From contig CANKHA010000006.1 in NCBI GenBank assembly GCA_947481685.1, forward strand, positions 1 to 64,000: a stretch of 64,000 nt of DNA. Direction: 5' to 3'. The notes beneath the pieces are model-generated. The model was not told the origin of the DNA and made no database searches. It saw only the letters and a program-made list of their open reading frames with translations. The position numbers and the translations under genes are program-made. Within the stretch, counting starts at the first letter, position 1; every line of letters begins with the position of its first letter. Source of the DNA: Bradyrhizobiaceae bacterium (GTDB taxonomy: Bacteria; Pseudomonadota; Alphaproteobacteria; Rhizobiales; Xanthobacteraceae). This document shows positions 18,225-28,738 of this stretch, in pieces.

Positions 18225-19526
18225 TCACTCGGTACGCAACGCTTCCGGTGCAGGCCCGCCAGTCGCCCAATCGATGAGTTCGACCGTGTGCACCACCGGA
18301 ATGCCCGTGCCTGTCGCGATCTGTGTGATGCAACCGATATTGCCGGCGGCGATCACGTCAGGCTTGAGCAACTCGATATTCGCGACCTTGCGATCGCGCA
18401 ATCCGGTCGCCAGCTGCGGTTGGAGAATGTTGTAGGTCCCCGCCGATCCGCAGCACAGATGACCTTCATTCACATCTTTGACTACGAAGCCGCACTTGGA
18501 AAGCAATTCTTTCGGTTCGTGCGTGATTTTCTGTCCATGCTGTAGCGAACACGCTGCGTGATACGCCACCGTGAGTCCATTCGGTGACTCACTGCGCACC
18601 AGCGTGAGCTTGCCGAGAAACTCGGAAATGTCTTGTGCAAGCGCGGAGATCGTCGCGGCTTTTTTGGCATAGGCCGCATCGTTTCGAAGCATGAAACCAT
18701 AGTCTTTTACGGTAGTTCCGCACCCCGACGTGGCGATCAGGATGGCATCGAGACCGTCCGGCACTTCGGTCATCCAGGCATCGATGTTGGCGCGCGCGGA
18801 GGCGAGCGCTTCCTCCTCACGACCCATGTGATGTGTCAGCGAGCCGCAGCATCCTTCGCCCGCCGCCAGAACCACCTCAACGCCGTGACGGTTCAAAACC
18901 CGGATCGCCGAATCGTTAATCGCGGGAGAGAGAATCGGATTGACGCAGCCGTCGAGCAGGGCGACCCGCGCCCAGCGTTGACCCTTGGCGGGGAACACGT
19001 GCCGCTTGCGGTCCGGCGCCTGCGGCGGCAACCGCGGCGGCGACAGCCGCACCATCGCTGCGATGCGCGTCATTCCGAGGAGCGAAAGAACGGGCGCCAA
19101 AGGCCGTGCAATCAATCCCAGCCCGACGGCAAGCCGGAACCGCTCCGGATGAGGCAGAATCCACACGAGGATATTGCGCAACAGCCGGTCGAACAGCGGC
19201 CGACGGTAGGTCTTCTCGATATGCTCGCGGGCATGATCGACAAGGTGCATGTAATGCACCCCGGAAGGACAGGTGGTCATGCAGGCGAGACACGAGAGGC
19301 AGCGGTCGATGTGCTTCACAACCTCCCGCGTGGCCGGCTGTTCCTTCTCCAGCATCTCCTTGATCAGGTAAATGCGGCCACGCGGCGAATCGAGTTCGTC
19401 ATTCAGCAGCACATAGGTCGGACAGGTGGCGGTGCAGAAGCCGCAATGCACGCAGGCGCGCAGGACCTTTTCCGATTCGGCGAATTGCGGGTCGGCAAGC
19501 TGGGCGAGCGAAAAGTTGGTTTGCAT
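18225..19526 (-). CDS. glcF: Glycolate oxidase iron-sulfur subunit GlcF
   Basis: A 433-residue electron-transfer subunit of glycolate oxidase, carrying electrons from GlcDE flavin to the membrane pool. Two 4Fe-4S clusters are predicted from Cys25-28-31-35 and Cys76-79-82-86. Two C-terminal CCG domains are visible (GCCGSLTHHMG and LCCGSAGTYN), as in heterodisulfide-reductase-like proteins. I start at 19526 (MQTNFSLAQ); this ATG overlaps the glcE stop by one base, better than the frame start at 19541. It is the last gene of glcD-glcE-glcF. Confidence 0.94.
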   Translation of the reverse strand: MQTNFSLAQLADPQFAESEKVLRACVHCGFCTATCPTYVLLNDELDSPRGRIYLIKEMLEKEQPATREVVKHIDRCLSCLACMTTCPSGVHYMHLVDHAREHIEKTYRRPLFDRLLRNILVWILPHPERFRLAVGLGLIARPLAPVLSLLGMTRIAAMVRLSPPRLPPQAPDRKRHVFPAKGQRWARVALLDGCVNPILSPAINDSAIRVLNRHGVEVVLAAGEGCCGSLTHHMGREEEALASARANIDAWMTEVPDGLDAILIATSGCGTTVKDYGFMLRNDAAYAKKAATISALAQDISEFLGKLTLVRSESPNGLTVAYHAACSLQHGQKITHEPKELLSKCGFVVKDVNEGHLCCGSAGTYNILQPQLATGLRDRKVANIELLKPDVIAAGNIGCITQIATGTGIPVVHTVELIDWATGGPAPEALRTE

Positions 19527-20746
19527 TACACTCCCGCCCACATGCGCCCGGGATTGAGCACCCCTTTGGGATCGAAACTTTCCTTCACCCGCCGGCTCAG
19601 TGCGGCAAGTCCATCATCTTCGGGCGTGAAGACATCGACAGCCGCGCGGTGCGCAGCAGGCGCCCGGATCAAGGTGGCATGACCGCCGTTGGCGGCAACC
19701 GCACGCTGCACCAGCGCAGCGCCGGCATCGGAGGACGGCAGGCATTCGACCCAGAGCAATCCACCCGCCCAGTCGTAAATCACTTGGGCACCCGCCTTCT
19801 CCACGATGGCTTTGGCGACCTCGGCACCCTTGCTGGGGGCCGTGGAAACCCGCCACAGCGGCCGCTCAGCCGCGCCCGTGGCAGCGAATGGGCCAACCTC
19901 ACGCAAGCTTTGCCAGAAGGTGTGAGATCTGGATTCGGTCAGCGCATCGAGTGCACCGAAGGGGCGCATGATCTGTTGCAAAGCGGCTTTACGATGCGCG
20001 ACCGACGGCTCAAAGCCCTCGAGCCTGAACGCTGTGACCGCCGTGCCGTGGTAATGGCCGGGCACCCGAGACGCTACCCCCGCCGGCAGATGCGCAGCAC
20101 CCGACACGTCGCAGGACGAACCCATGGCCGCGCCCATGGCGGCAATCGCCACTCCATCGGCGAGGCCGAGCACCAGTACCGTCTCTTCGGTTTCCGGCTT
20201 CGGCAGCGTCTTGATCGTCACGTCGGTCATGGCGGCGAGCGTGCCCCAGGAGCCCGCCATCAGTTTGCACAGGTCATAGCCGGTGACGTTCTTCACCACC
20301 CGCCCGCCGGACTTGATCGTTTCACCGCGGCCCGTCACCGCGGAAAAGCCGAGGAAATGATCGCGCGCAGCGCCTGACTTGATCCGGCGCGGCCCTGACA
20401 GATTGGCGGCCAGCACCCCGCCAAGCGTTCCCTGACCTGCGGGTTTGCCGAATACCGGACCGTAATCCAGCGGATCGAAGGCCAGCATCTGGCCATGGGA
20501 CGCGACCAGCGCTTCGACCTCGGCAATCGGTGTGCCCGCGCGCGCGGACAGCACCAGCTCTTGGGGCTCGTAGAGCGTGATCCCCGTGAGCCCGGACAGG
20601 TCGAGCGTGATGTCGGTCTGGCTTGGGCGCCCGATGGCGCGCTTCGAGCCCGCGCCCACAACTTCGAGCGCCTTGTCGCCGTCGAGCGCCCAGCGGAGCG
20701 CTTCCTCGACCTCCCCGGCGTTGCGGGGTTTGACTGTGTTGGACAT
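19526..20746 (-). CDS. glcE: Glycolate oxidase FAD-binding subunit GlcE
   Basis: A 406-residue subunit with one PCMH-type FAD-binding domain. The pyrophosphate loop VVGAGSKRAIG is at about 29-39, and QGTLGGVLAANLSGPRR follows near 103-119. A short C-terminal oxidase-like domain ends in DPKGVLNPGRMWAG, the usual last FAD-oxidase motif. GlcE is shorter and more divergent than GlcD and is needed with it for glycolate oxidation. The start at 20746 is used because the longer frame would overlap glcD with unlikely residues. Its neighbours are glcD (7-nt gap) and glcF (1-nt overlap). Confidence 0.93.
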   Translation of the reverse strand: MSNTVKPRNAGEVEEALRWALDGDKALEVVGAGSKRAIGRPSQTDITLDLSGLTGITLYEPQELVLSARAGTPIAEVEALVASHGQMLAFDPLDYGPVFGKPAGQGTLGGVLAANLSGPRRIKSGAARDHFLGFSAVTGRGETIKSGGRVVKNVTGYDLCKLMAGSWGTLAAMTDVTIKTLPKPETEETVLVLGLADGVAIAAMGAAMGSSCDVSGAAHLPAGVASRVPGHYHGTAVTAFRLEGFEPSVAHRKAALQQIMRPFGALDALTESRSHTFWQSLREVGPFAATGAAERPLWRVSTAPSKGAEVAKAIVEKAGAQVIYDWAGGLLWVECLPSSDAGAALVQRAVAANGGHATLIRAPAAHRAAVDVFTPEDDGLAALSRRVKESFDPKGVLNPGRMWAGV

Positions 20747-20753
20747 GCGGGAA

Positions 20754-22241
20754 CTAAAACCTCGGGATGTCCGGGAATGGCATTTTCCCGCCGCTGACAT
20801 GCATGCGGCCAAGCTCCGTGCAGCGGTGCAGCGTGGGAAACACTTTGCCGGGATTGAGCAGGCCCTTGCCGTCGAAGGCACATTTGAGCCGCTGCTGTTG
20901 ATTGAGATCGATCTCGCTGAACATCACCGGCATGAGATCGCGCTTCTCCACGCCGACGCCATGTTCGCCGGTGAGCACACCGCCGACCTCCACACAAAGC
21001 TTCAGGATGTCAGCACCAAAGACTTCGGCACGCTCAAGCTGGCCCGGCAGATTGGCATCGTAGAGAATCAGCGGATGCAGATTGCCGTCGCCAGCATGGA
21101 AGACATTGGCGACACGCAGACCATGTTTCCGCGACAGTTCCTTGATGCGATTCAGCACTGCCGGCAGCTGGGCACGCGGGATGGTGCCATCCATGCAGAC
21201 GTAGTCCGGCGAGATCCGTCCCATGGCGCCGAAGGCGGCCTTGCGGCCAGACCAGAACAGCAGCCTCTCGTCCTCGGAATGCGAAATCTTGCAGGTGACG
21301 GAACGGCATTCCTTCGCGATCGCCTCCACCCGGCTGCAGAGATGATCGACCTCCGCCTGCGGGCCATCGAGCTCGACGATCAGCAACGCTTCCACATCGA
21401 GCGGGTAGCCGGCATGGACGAAGGCCTCGGTGGCCTGGATGGCCGGGGCATCCATCATCTCCATGCCCGCGGGGATGATGCCCACACCGATGATGCGGCT
21501 GACGCAGGCGCCGGCATCTTCCGACGTCGGGAAGCCGATCAGCAGCGCCCGGGCCGTCTCGGGTTTCTTCAGCAGCCGCACGGTCACTTCCGTGACGATG
21601 CCCAGCAAGCCTTCCGAGCCGGTGACGATGCCGAGCAGATCGTAACCGCCGCTGTCGAGATGCCGTCCGCCCAGGCGGACGATCTCGCCGGTGATCAGCA
21701 CCATCTCGCAGCCCAGAAGATTGTTCGTGGTCATTCCGTATTTCAGGCAATGCACGCCGCCGGAATTCTCCGCCACATTGCCGCCGATGGTGCAGGCGAT
21801 CTGCGAGGAAGGATCGGGCGCGTAGTAAAAACCTTCATCCGCTACCGCGGCGCTGATGGCGAGATTGGTCACGCCGGGCTCCACCACCGCCAGCCTGTTC
21901 TCGTAGTCGATCTCGCGGATGCGATTGAATTTCGCCATGCCGAGCAGCACGCCATCCGCCAAAGGCAGCGCCCCCCCCGACAGCGAAGTACCCGCCCCGC
22001 GCGGCACGACCTTGATGCCGTGCTGGTGGCAATAACGCAGCACGGCGGCAACCTGCGCGGTCGTTTCCGGCAAAACCACGACCATCGGAAGCTGGCGGTA
22101 GGCGGTGAGCCCGTCGGACTCGTAGGGACGCATCTCCCGCTCGGCATGAATAACGCCCTCGCCGGGCACGATAGCGCGCAGCGCCCCGACAATACGGTCG
22201 CGCCGTGCCAGAATATCGGCATCAGCCTGGGGCATTTTCAT
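20754..22241 (-). CDS. glcD: Glycolate oxidase subunit GlcD
   Basis: A 495-residue catalytic flavoprotein oxidising glycolate to glyoxylate, possibly also D-lactate. The FAD-binding domain shows PRGAGTSLSGGA (about 77-88) and PSSQIACTIGGNVAENSGG (about 145-163). The C-terminal FAD-oxidase domain shows FHAGDGNLHPLI and TGEHGVGVEKRDL, the substrate and flavin motifs of the D-lactate/glycolate dehydrogenase family. The start at 22241 (ATG AAA ATG) gives the family's usual length. It leads the glcDEF operon, with a cytochrome c gene divergent upstream. Confidence 0.94.
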   Translation of the reverse strand: MKMPQADADILARRDRIVGALRAIVPGEGVIHAEREMRPYESDGLTAYRQLPMVVVLPETTAQVAAVLRYCHQHGIKVVPRGAGTSLSGGALPLADGVLLGMAKFNRIREIDYENRLAVVEPGVTNLAISAAVADEGFYYAPDPSSQIACTIGGNVAENSGGVHCLKYGMTTNNLLGCEMVLITGEIVRLGGRHLDSGGYDLLGIVTGSEGLLGIVTEVTVRLLKKPETARALLIGFPTSEDAGACVSRIIGVGIIPAGMEMMDAPAIQATEAFVHAGYPLDVEALLIVELDGPQAEVDHLCSRVEAIAKECRSVTCKISHSEDERLLFWSGRKAAFGAMGRISPDYVCMDGTIPRAQLPAVLNRIKELSRKHGLRVANVFHAGDGNLHPLILYDANLPGQLERAEVFGADILKLCVEVGGVLTGEHGVGVEKRDLMPVMFSEIDLNQQQRLKCAFDGKGLLNPGKVFPTLHRCTELGRMHVSGGKMPFPDIPRF

Positions 22242-22414
22242 CGCGAGCGACCTTTCTCCCCGCTGGTGTCCCCACTGGTCAACTGCAACGAAGCGTCGAA
22301 TACTGCATTGACATGGATCGTGATCCTTCGCATCGAAGACCGCATACGCCGTCGTCGGCACCAAGGAAACATTCGGTACCCTACCCTATTCGGATTTTCA
22401 CAGGAGAGACAGAT
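22242..22414. promoter_or_regulatory. Divergent control region of glcD and the cytochrome c gene
   Basis: This 173-bp stretch separates two divergent genes and must hold both promoters. It contains TTGACA at 22308-22313 pointing toward the cytochrome gene and a 12-bp palindrome GGATC-GT-GATCC at 22315-22326. No convincing -10 can be fixed by eye. Confidence 0.3.
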
Positions 22415-22804
22415 ATGCGGCTTACCCTACCGGCTATAACCTTCGTCGCCCTTGCGTTATCGACCACGTTCGCTGCGGCGCAAGATGTGGCGGCCGGGGA
22501 AACCTCGTTCAAGAAGTGCCTGCCCTGCCACGCGGTCGGCGATGGCGCGGCGAACAAGGTTGGGCCGGAATTGAACGGTCTCGATGGGCGGAAGTCCGGC
22601 ACGGCGGCTGATTACAACTACTCCGATGCCAACAAGGGTTCCGGGCTGACCTGGGACGAGGCCACCTTCAAGGACTACATCAAGAACCCGATGGCGAAGA
22701 TACCCGGCACCAAGATGGCCTTTCCGGGCATCAAGAACGAAAACGAAGTCAACAATCTCTGGGCCTATTTGAAGCAGTTCACCGCAGACGGTAAAATCAA
22801 GTAA
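22415..22804 (+). CDS. Class I cytochrome c (c2/c550-like), periplasmic
   Basis: A 129-residue soluble cytochrome c. A Sec signal (about 1-22, ending AAAQ) precedes a single heme motif CLPCH (Cys35, Cys38, His39); the Met axial ligand is in GTKMAFPGI. Flanking segments (VGPELNGLDGRKSG, YNYSDANKGSGLTWDE) match the c2/c550 family that shuttles electrons from the bc1 complex or periplasmic dehydrogenases. AGGAGA lies about 8 nt before the ATG. It is followed after 26 nt by a universal stress protein gene. Confidence 0.93.
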   Translation: MRLTLPAITFVALALSTTFAAAQDVAAGETSFKKCLPCHAVGDGAANKVGPELNGLDGRKSGTAADYNYSDANKGSGLTWDEATFKDYIKNPMAKIPGTKMAFPGIKNENEVNNLWAYLKQFTADGKIK

Positions 22805-22830
22805 GCTGTCTTCCTTAGGGAAGGGTTCGC

Positions 22831-23655
22831 ATGCCGAAGGATCTTGTCGTCAATCTGATGGTGGCCGGCTCACGTGATGCCGCAGCCACCTATGCCATTT
22901 CGATCGCGCAAGCCTTCGACGCCCATGTCGCAGGGGTCGCCTTCGCCTACGAACCGGTACTGCCGGCCATCGTCGGCGGGGGCATCCCGGAGTCGGTGAT
23001 CGAGGAGCAGCGAGAAGAAAACGAAAAGGCGGCGAAAATCGCGGTGGAGCAATTTGAGGCCGCGGCCAAGGGCGTGAAGCATGAAACGAGGCTCGTGCCG
23101 GCCTCGCTCGCCGGCGCCGCCGACACCTTCGGCGAGGTCGCGCGGCTTTACGACCTTGCCATCGTCGGCCAATCGGAACGCGACAAGGTCGGCCCGGAAG
23201 AGTTGATCGTTGAGGGTGCGCTGTTCAATTCAGGCCGTCCCGTGCTTGTCGTCCCTGCCGAGTATGTCGGTGGCATGCGGCTTGACCGGGTGATCGTCTG
23301 CTGGAACGGCGGGCGCAATGCCGCACGCGCCACCGCAAATGCGATTCCGTTTTTGCGTCGGGCCAACGCGGTGGAAGTTGTCACGGTCGGGACTGAGCTT
23401 GCCGCTGCAGCGGTGACCTCGGCCAACGATCTCGGCAAACATCTCGAGCGTCATGGCGTCAACGCTCAGGTGACGCGTATTAAGCCCGGCAGCATGCGTG
23501 TTTCCGCCGCGATCCTGGACCATGCCGCCAAGAGCGGCGCCAACATGATCGTGATGGGTGGCTATGGACATTCGCGTTTGCGAGAATTCATCATGGGCGG
23601 CACCACGCGGGGCGTGCTCGGCACCATGACTGTGCCGACACTGATGTCGCACTAA
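22831..23655 (+). CDS. Universal stress protein, tandem UspA domains
   Basis: A 274-residue cytoplasmic protein built of two UspA folds (about 1-145 and 150-274). The second domain keeps the ATP-binding loop MGGYGHSRLREFIMGGTTR (about 249-267, G-x-x-G plus the distal G-S/T pattern). The first domain is degenerate in the same place (VGQSERDKVGPEELI). Such proteins accumulate under starvation, heat or oxidative stress. It probably shares a transcript with the cytochrome c gene. Confidence 0.9.
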   Translation: MPKDLVVNLMVAGSRDAAATYAISIAQAFDAHVAGVAFAYEPVLPAIVGGGIPESVIEEQREENEKAAKIAVEQFEAAAKGVKHETRLVPASLAGAADTFGEVARLYDLAIVGQSERDKVGPEELIVEGALFNSGRPVLVVPAEYVGGMRLDRVIVCWNGGRNAARATANAIPFLRRANAVEVVTVGTELAAAAVTSANDLGKHLERHGVNAQVTRIKPGSMRVSAAILDHAAKSGANMIVMGGYGHSRLREFIMGGTTRGVLGTMTVPTLMSH

Positions 23656-23674
23656 GCGCGTAGTCAGCGGCAGA

Positions 23675-24352
23675 TCACTTCACCGACTTGGCGAAGCCGG
23701 CAACGGCGGAGACGACCTGACCGTCCAGGCCATTGAAGCCATGATAGGCTTTTGCCTCACACGGATCGCCGACATTCACCCCGCCATCCATCCATGTGAC
23801 CTTCACCTTGCTTCCGCCCCAGGCCTGAAACGGTTCGACGTTTCCCGGCAGCGTATGGCGACAGGAATCCTTGCGGTGCTGAACCACGAGCGTGGGCGGA
23901 AGCGCGGAGGCCGAGCCAACCCTTGCACGCACGTCCGGCAGGAAGGCCGCCGTCAATACCAGCCCGCTTGGATGTGCGGACAGGCCATTTGCCGCGCGCA
24001 GGGTTCCCCTGCTGGTGCCGACGATCGTCACCTTGGGGGCGATCTTGCGCATGTACTCGACCGCCGCACCGACATTGACGCCGAGGTCGATGGTGAGCGT
24101 CGCAACGCCATATCCCAGATAAGCCTGGCGCGTCCGGACCAGTTGATTGCCGCGCAGGCTGCCGAAGCTGCCGTCCGGGCGAATCTCCATCCTGCCATCG
24201 CCCCCCGGAATCAGGATCACTGCAGCCTGCGGTGATGCTGGCTTGTTCAGCAGCGCATAAGCGCCACCGATTTGCACCGCTTCTTCGGCGGCGACCACAG
24301 TTGGAAGAAATGCGGCAAAAAAAGCGACACTAACGGCTTGGCGGATCGACAT
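23675..24352 (-). CDS. Exported alpha/beta-hydrolase-fold protein
   Basis: A 225-residue protein with a Sec signal (MSIRQAVSV start; cleavage near VVAAE). It has an alpha/beta-hydrolase core: an oxyanion-region strand AAVILIPGGDGRMEI, a nucleophile elbow GTSRG (Ser near 115), a late acid in the QHRKDSC segment and a candidate His in AYHGF near the end. The pattern suits an esterase or peptidase-like enzyme of unknown substrate. The start at 24352 is chosen because upstream codons encode an Arg-rich, non-signal segment. It converges on the UspA gene with a 19-nt gap. Confidence 0.65.
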   Translation of the reverse strand: MSIRQAVSVAFFAAFLPTVVAAEEAVQIGGAYALLNKPASPQAAVILIPGGDGRMEIRPDGSFGSLRGNQLVRTRQAYLGYGVATLTIDLGVNVGAAVEYMRKIAPKVTIVGTSRGTLRAANGLSAHPSGLVLTAAFLPDVRARVGSASALPPTLVVQHRKDSCRHTLPGNVEPFQAWGGSKVKVTWMDGGVNVGDPCEAKAYHGFNGLDGQVVSAVAGFAKSVK

Positions 24353-24411
24353 CCGGTCCTCCCTTTCCATTTTTGCCAACGATACCGCGAAGGCCGGCCG
24401 CCGTCTTCCCG

Positions 24412-25848
24412 TCAGGGCGCGATTTCGATTGTGCTGTGCCCGTCCTGGCGGCTCTTCTGCCGATACGTCGCCCAGTCGTAAAAGCCATCGACCCAGGCCC
24501 ATGCGTCCAGCGCCGTGCTTTTCACAACGTACGTGTTGAAGTCGAAACGGTTTTTTCCGGCCTTCATCGTTGCCGGTGAAAAGTCCGCGATCGCGCCGGA
24601 CGCACCGGGATCTGCTGCCGTGTTGATGATGCGGTTGTGGTGCACGTAGTTGTTGCGGGTGGCGTGGGAACCGTAAGCGCCGCTGCCGCGGTTCTGCTGA
24701 ATCAGCGCGATGCCGTTATAACCGCCGGTCTGATCCACGGTGTTGCCGTAGACCTCAACGTCACGCGAGTTCTGGATCTGGATCGCCGGTCCCCACAGCC
24801 AGACCGGGAACCCGAAGCCGTTGCCCTTGAACTGGTTGTTGCGGATCACCGCCTTGTAGCTGATTTCGTGCGAAATGCCGCCGTGGACGTTGTCCTCGAT
24901 ACGGTTGTTTTCATATAGCGTGTCGATGTTGTCGATGTCGGTCCAGAAACCGTAAGCGTTGTTGTCGTGGGAATAGTTGTTCCGGAAAATCAGTTTCTTG
25001 GTCAGCGCACATTTCCCGCCTCCGCCTTCCCACAACGGATCGACGCCTGAGAAAAATCCGTTGCCTGAAATCTCGTTGCCTTCGATCAACACGCCGCTAC
25101 CGTTGCAGCCGATACCAAGCTCGCCGTTGTCGGAGATGGTGTTGTCGATGATCTGGCTCTTGCTGCTCGCGCTGATGCCGACGCCATAGTTCAGGCGCAC
25201 CGTGTTGTTGCGGATCACCCAGCTCTCACCCGGCGTGTTGTAGCCGATGGCGCTGGCCTGGATCGGGGAGGAATATTTCTCGACCGTAAGATCCTGGATC
25301 AGGACTCCATTCGCGCCGCCGATAAAGGCATAAGGGCTGACGCTGGCCTCGACCTTTTTCCCGGTTGGATCGTCGAGGAAATAGATCTTGTCGGCATCGT
25401 AGTCGAAGAAGAATTTTCCGACAGTCACGCCCGCCTTGTCGGCGACCGCCAAAAGCGGGCTGTTATCGATGAAAAATGCTTCGGGACGATCGCAGCGCGG
25501 CCGGTCCTCCAGGCAATTCTCCCCGGCGTGCTGGAAGCCCTCCTGCGTCTGATTATCCGCGACCCAGAAACTTCCATCGCGGCTGAACGCCGTGATCAGC
25601 CGTGAGCCGTTGAGGATCGGATTGCCCTGCCCGTAGAATTTCTGATTCTTTTTCGGCCGCACCGACTGCATGCGGTATTCGCCCGCCTGCAGGCAGAAAC
25701 TTGCGCCCTGAGCGGCAGCAACGACAATACTGTGCAGGTTGGCGCCCGGCGTCACCTGGATCGCGCCGACAGGACAGGCGGCCTGCACCGCTGAGGCGGC
25801 CAGCAAGCCGACGAGGCTGAGACCAAATCCCTTCACCAAGGCTGACAT
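24412..25848 (-). CDS. Exported right-handed parallel beta-helix protein
   Basis: A 478-residue exported protein. A signal peptide (MSALVKGFGL start, cleavage after VQA) precedes a long solenoid of Asn/Gly/Ile repeats such as WVIRNNTVRLNYGVG, SQIIDNTISDNGELG, VLIEGNEISGNGF and FRNNYSHDNNAYG. This matches the NosD/pectate-lyase-like beta-helix fold that binds or cleaves polysaccharides. I see no firm catalytic signature. Several Cys in the first half may form disulfides. The TetR gene ends about 70 nt upstream on the same strand. Confidence 0.85.
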   Translation of the reverse strand: MSALVKGFGLSLVGLLAASAVQAACPVGAIQVTPGANLHSIVVAAAQGASFCLQAGEYRMQSVRPKKNQKFYGQGNPILNGSRLITAFSRDGSFWVADNQTQEGFQHAGENCLEDRPRCDRPEAFFIDNSPLLAVADKAGVTVGKFFFDYDADKIYFLDDPTGKKVEASVSPYAFIGGANGVLIQDLTVEKYSSPIQASAIGYNTPGESWVIRNNTVRLNYGVGISASSKSQIIDNTISDNGELGIGCNGSGVLIEGNEISGNGFFSGVDPLWEGGGGKCALTKKLIFRNNYSHDNNAYGFWTDIDNIDTLYENNRIEDNVHGGISHEISYKAVIRNNQFKGNGFGFPVWLWGPAIQIQNSRDVEVYGNTVDQTGGYNGIALIQQNRGSGAYGSHATRNNYVHHNRIINTAADPGASGAIADFSPATMKAGKNRFDFNTYVVKSTALDAWAWVDGFYDWATYRQKSRQDGHSTIEIAP

Positions 25849-25919
25849 GTGACGCGCGGTCCCTGCTCCATGGTCAAAAGGTGCGGGCAAAATCTTCACA
25901 AATCGACAAAAAAATTCCA

Positions 25920-26582
25920 TCAGTCTTCCGCAGCCGGCAGTGCCGTCTGCACCACCAGACCGCGCGCACGCGCATCCACCACGCCGAGCGCGCGCAGGCA
26001 CAACAGCGTCAGCGTCTGCACGGCGAGCCGTGCCTCGGCCGGCTCATCGGCGTCATGGGCCAGCGGCCCGATCAGGCCCTCGACCAGCGCTCCCACCAAA
26101 GCGGCCGCGGATAGTGCAGCGTCCTGCGCCGGAAGATGGCCATCGTTGATCGCAGCGCGGATGCGGGTCTCGAGCTCACGGACGATGGTCTGGCGATAGA
26201 CCAGACGCACGGCATCGATCTCCGCTTCCACCGGCTCCGTCAGCATGGCCCAGGTGAGCTGCCGCACACGCAAGGCGCGGATCGCGAAGGTCGTGATGGC
26301 GGCAGGCAGCGCGGACAACGCGCCGGGCGCAGCCTCCGCCGCACGGCGCATGGCGAGCGTCTCCTGCTCAGCGACGGCCGTTGCCAATTCGGCAACCAGA
26401 TCGGTCTTGGCGGGGAAATAGCGGTAGACCGTGCCGGCCGCGATGCCGGCCTTCTCCGCGACGAGCGCGATGTGGACCGCGGACATGCCGCCCTCAGCCG
26501 CCGCCGCCCGCGCCGCGGCCAGAATGGCATCCCGCCGTGCGGCAAGCCTGCGAACCACTGTGTCGGTGCGGCGATAGGGCAT
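25920..26582 (-). CDS. TetR-family transcriptional regulator
   Basis: A 220-residue repressor with the TetR helix-turn-helix at about 13-62; the recognition part reads AEKAGIAAGTVYRYFPAKTDLV. The Ala/Leu-rich C-terminal domain (about 70-215) is a ligand-binding, dimerising bundle. A palindrome 22 bp before its start (26604-26619) is a plausible autoregulatory operator. Targets may include itself and the beta-helix gene downstream on the same strand. The ligand is unknown. Confidence 0.9.
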   Translation of the reverse strand: MPYRRTDTVVRRLAARRDAILAAARAAAAEGGMSAVHIALVAEKAGIAAGTVYRYFPAKTDLVAELATAVAEQETLAMRRAAEAAPGALSALPAAITTFAIRALRVRQLTWAMLTEPVEAEIDAVRLVYRQTIVRELETRIRAAINDGHLPAQDAALSAAALVGALVEGLIGPLAHDADEPAEARLAVQTLTLLCLRALGVVDARARGLVVQTALPAAED

Positions 26583-26603
26583 CGTGAATCCACGTTCAAA
26601 GCT

Positions 26604-26619
26604 ATGAACGCTGATTCAT
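26604..26619. promoter_or_regulatory. Candidate operator of the adjacent TetR gene
   Basis: ATGAA and TTCAT arms around a 6-nt centre lie 22 bp upstream of the TetR start. TetR-family genes usually carry their operator here. No binding evidence. Confidence 0.4.
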
Positions 26620-26636
26620 GGCCATCCGGCAAGCGT

Positions 26637-26669
26637 AAAAAAGCGCGGGCTTAAAGCCCGCGCTTTTTT
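26637..26669 (-). terminator. Intrinsic terminator of ftsH
   Basis: Nearly perfect 16-base arms, AAAAAAGCGCGGGCTT and AAGCCCGCGCTTTTTT, face each other across one base; a few inner bases would open as the real loop. On the minus strand the T-run follows the stem 19 nt after the ftsH stop codon. Confidence 0.92.
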
Positions 26670-26687
26670 AAACTCACGTCGAAGAAA

Positions 26688-28607
<1,920 letters not shown>

Positions 28608-28738
28608 CCGGCGTCCTTCATGGGCGCAGACGCGCGCCCAGTGCACTGATTATGCGTGAAACTTTTGATCCTCACCGATCCTGTTTGCCAATGTAGGTAT
28701 GGGTCCCCTTCAAGGCAACCGAGGCGATTCGTCCTAGT

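Noticed and set aside
20577..22439. A 620-codon open frame on the plus strand
   Set aside because: It is antisense to glcD/glcE, both of which have full family motifs. High GC content keeps the opposite frame open; the translation is Arg/His/Asp-rich without domains.
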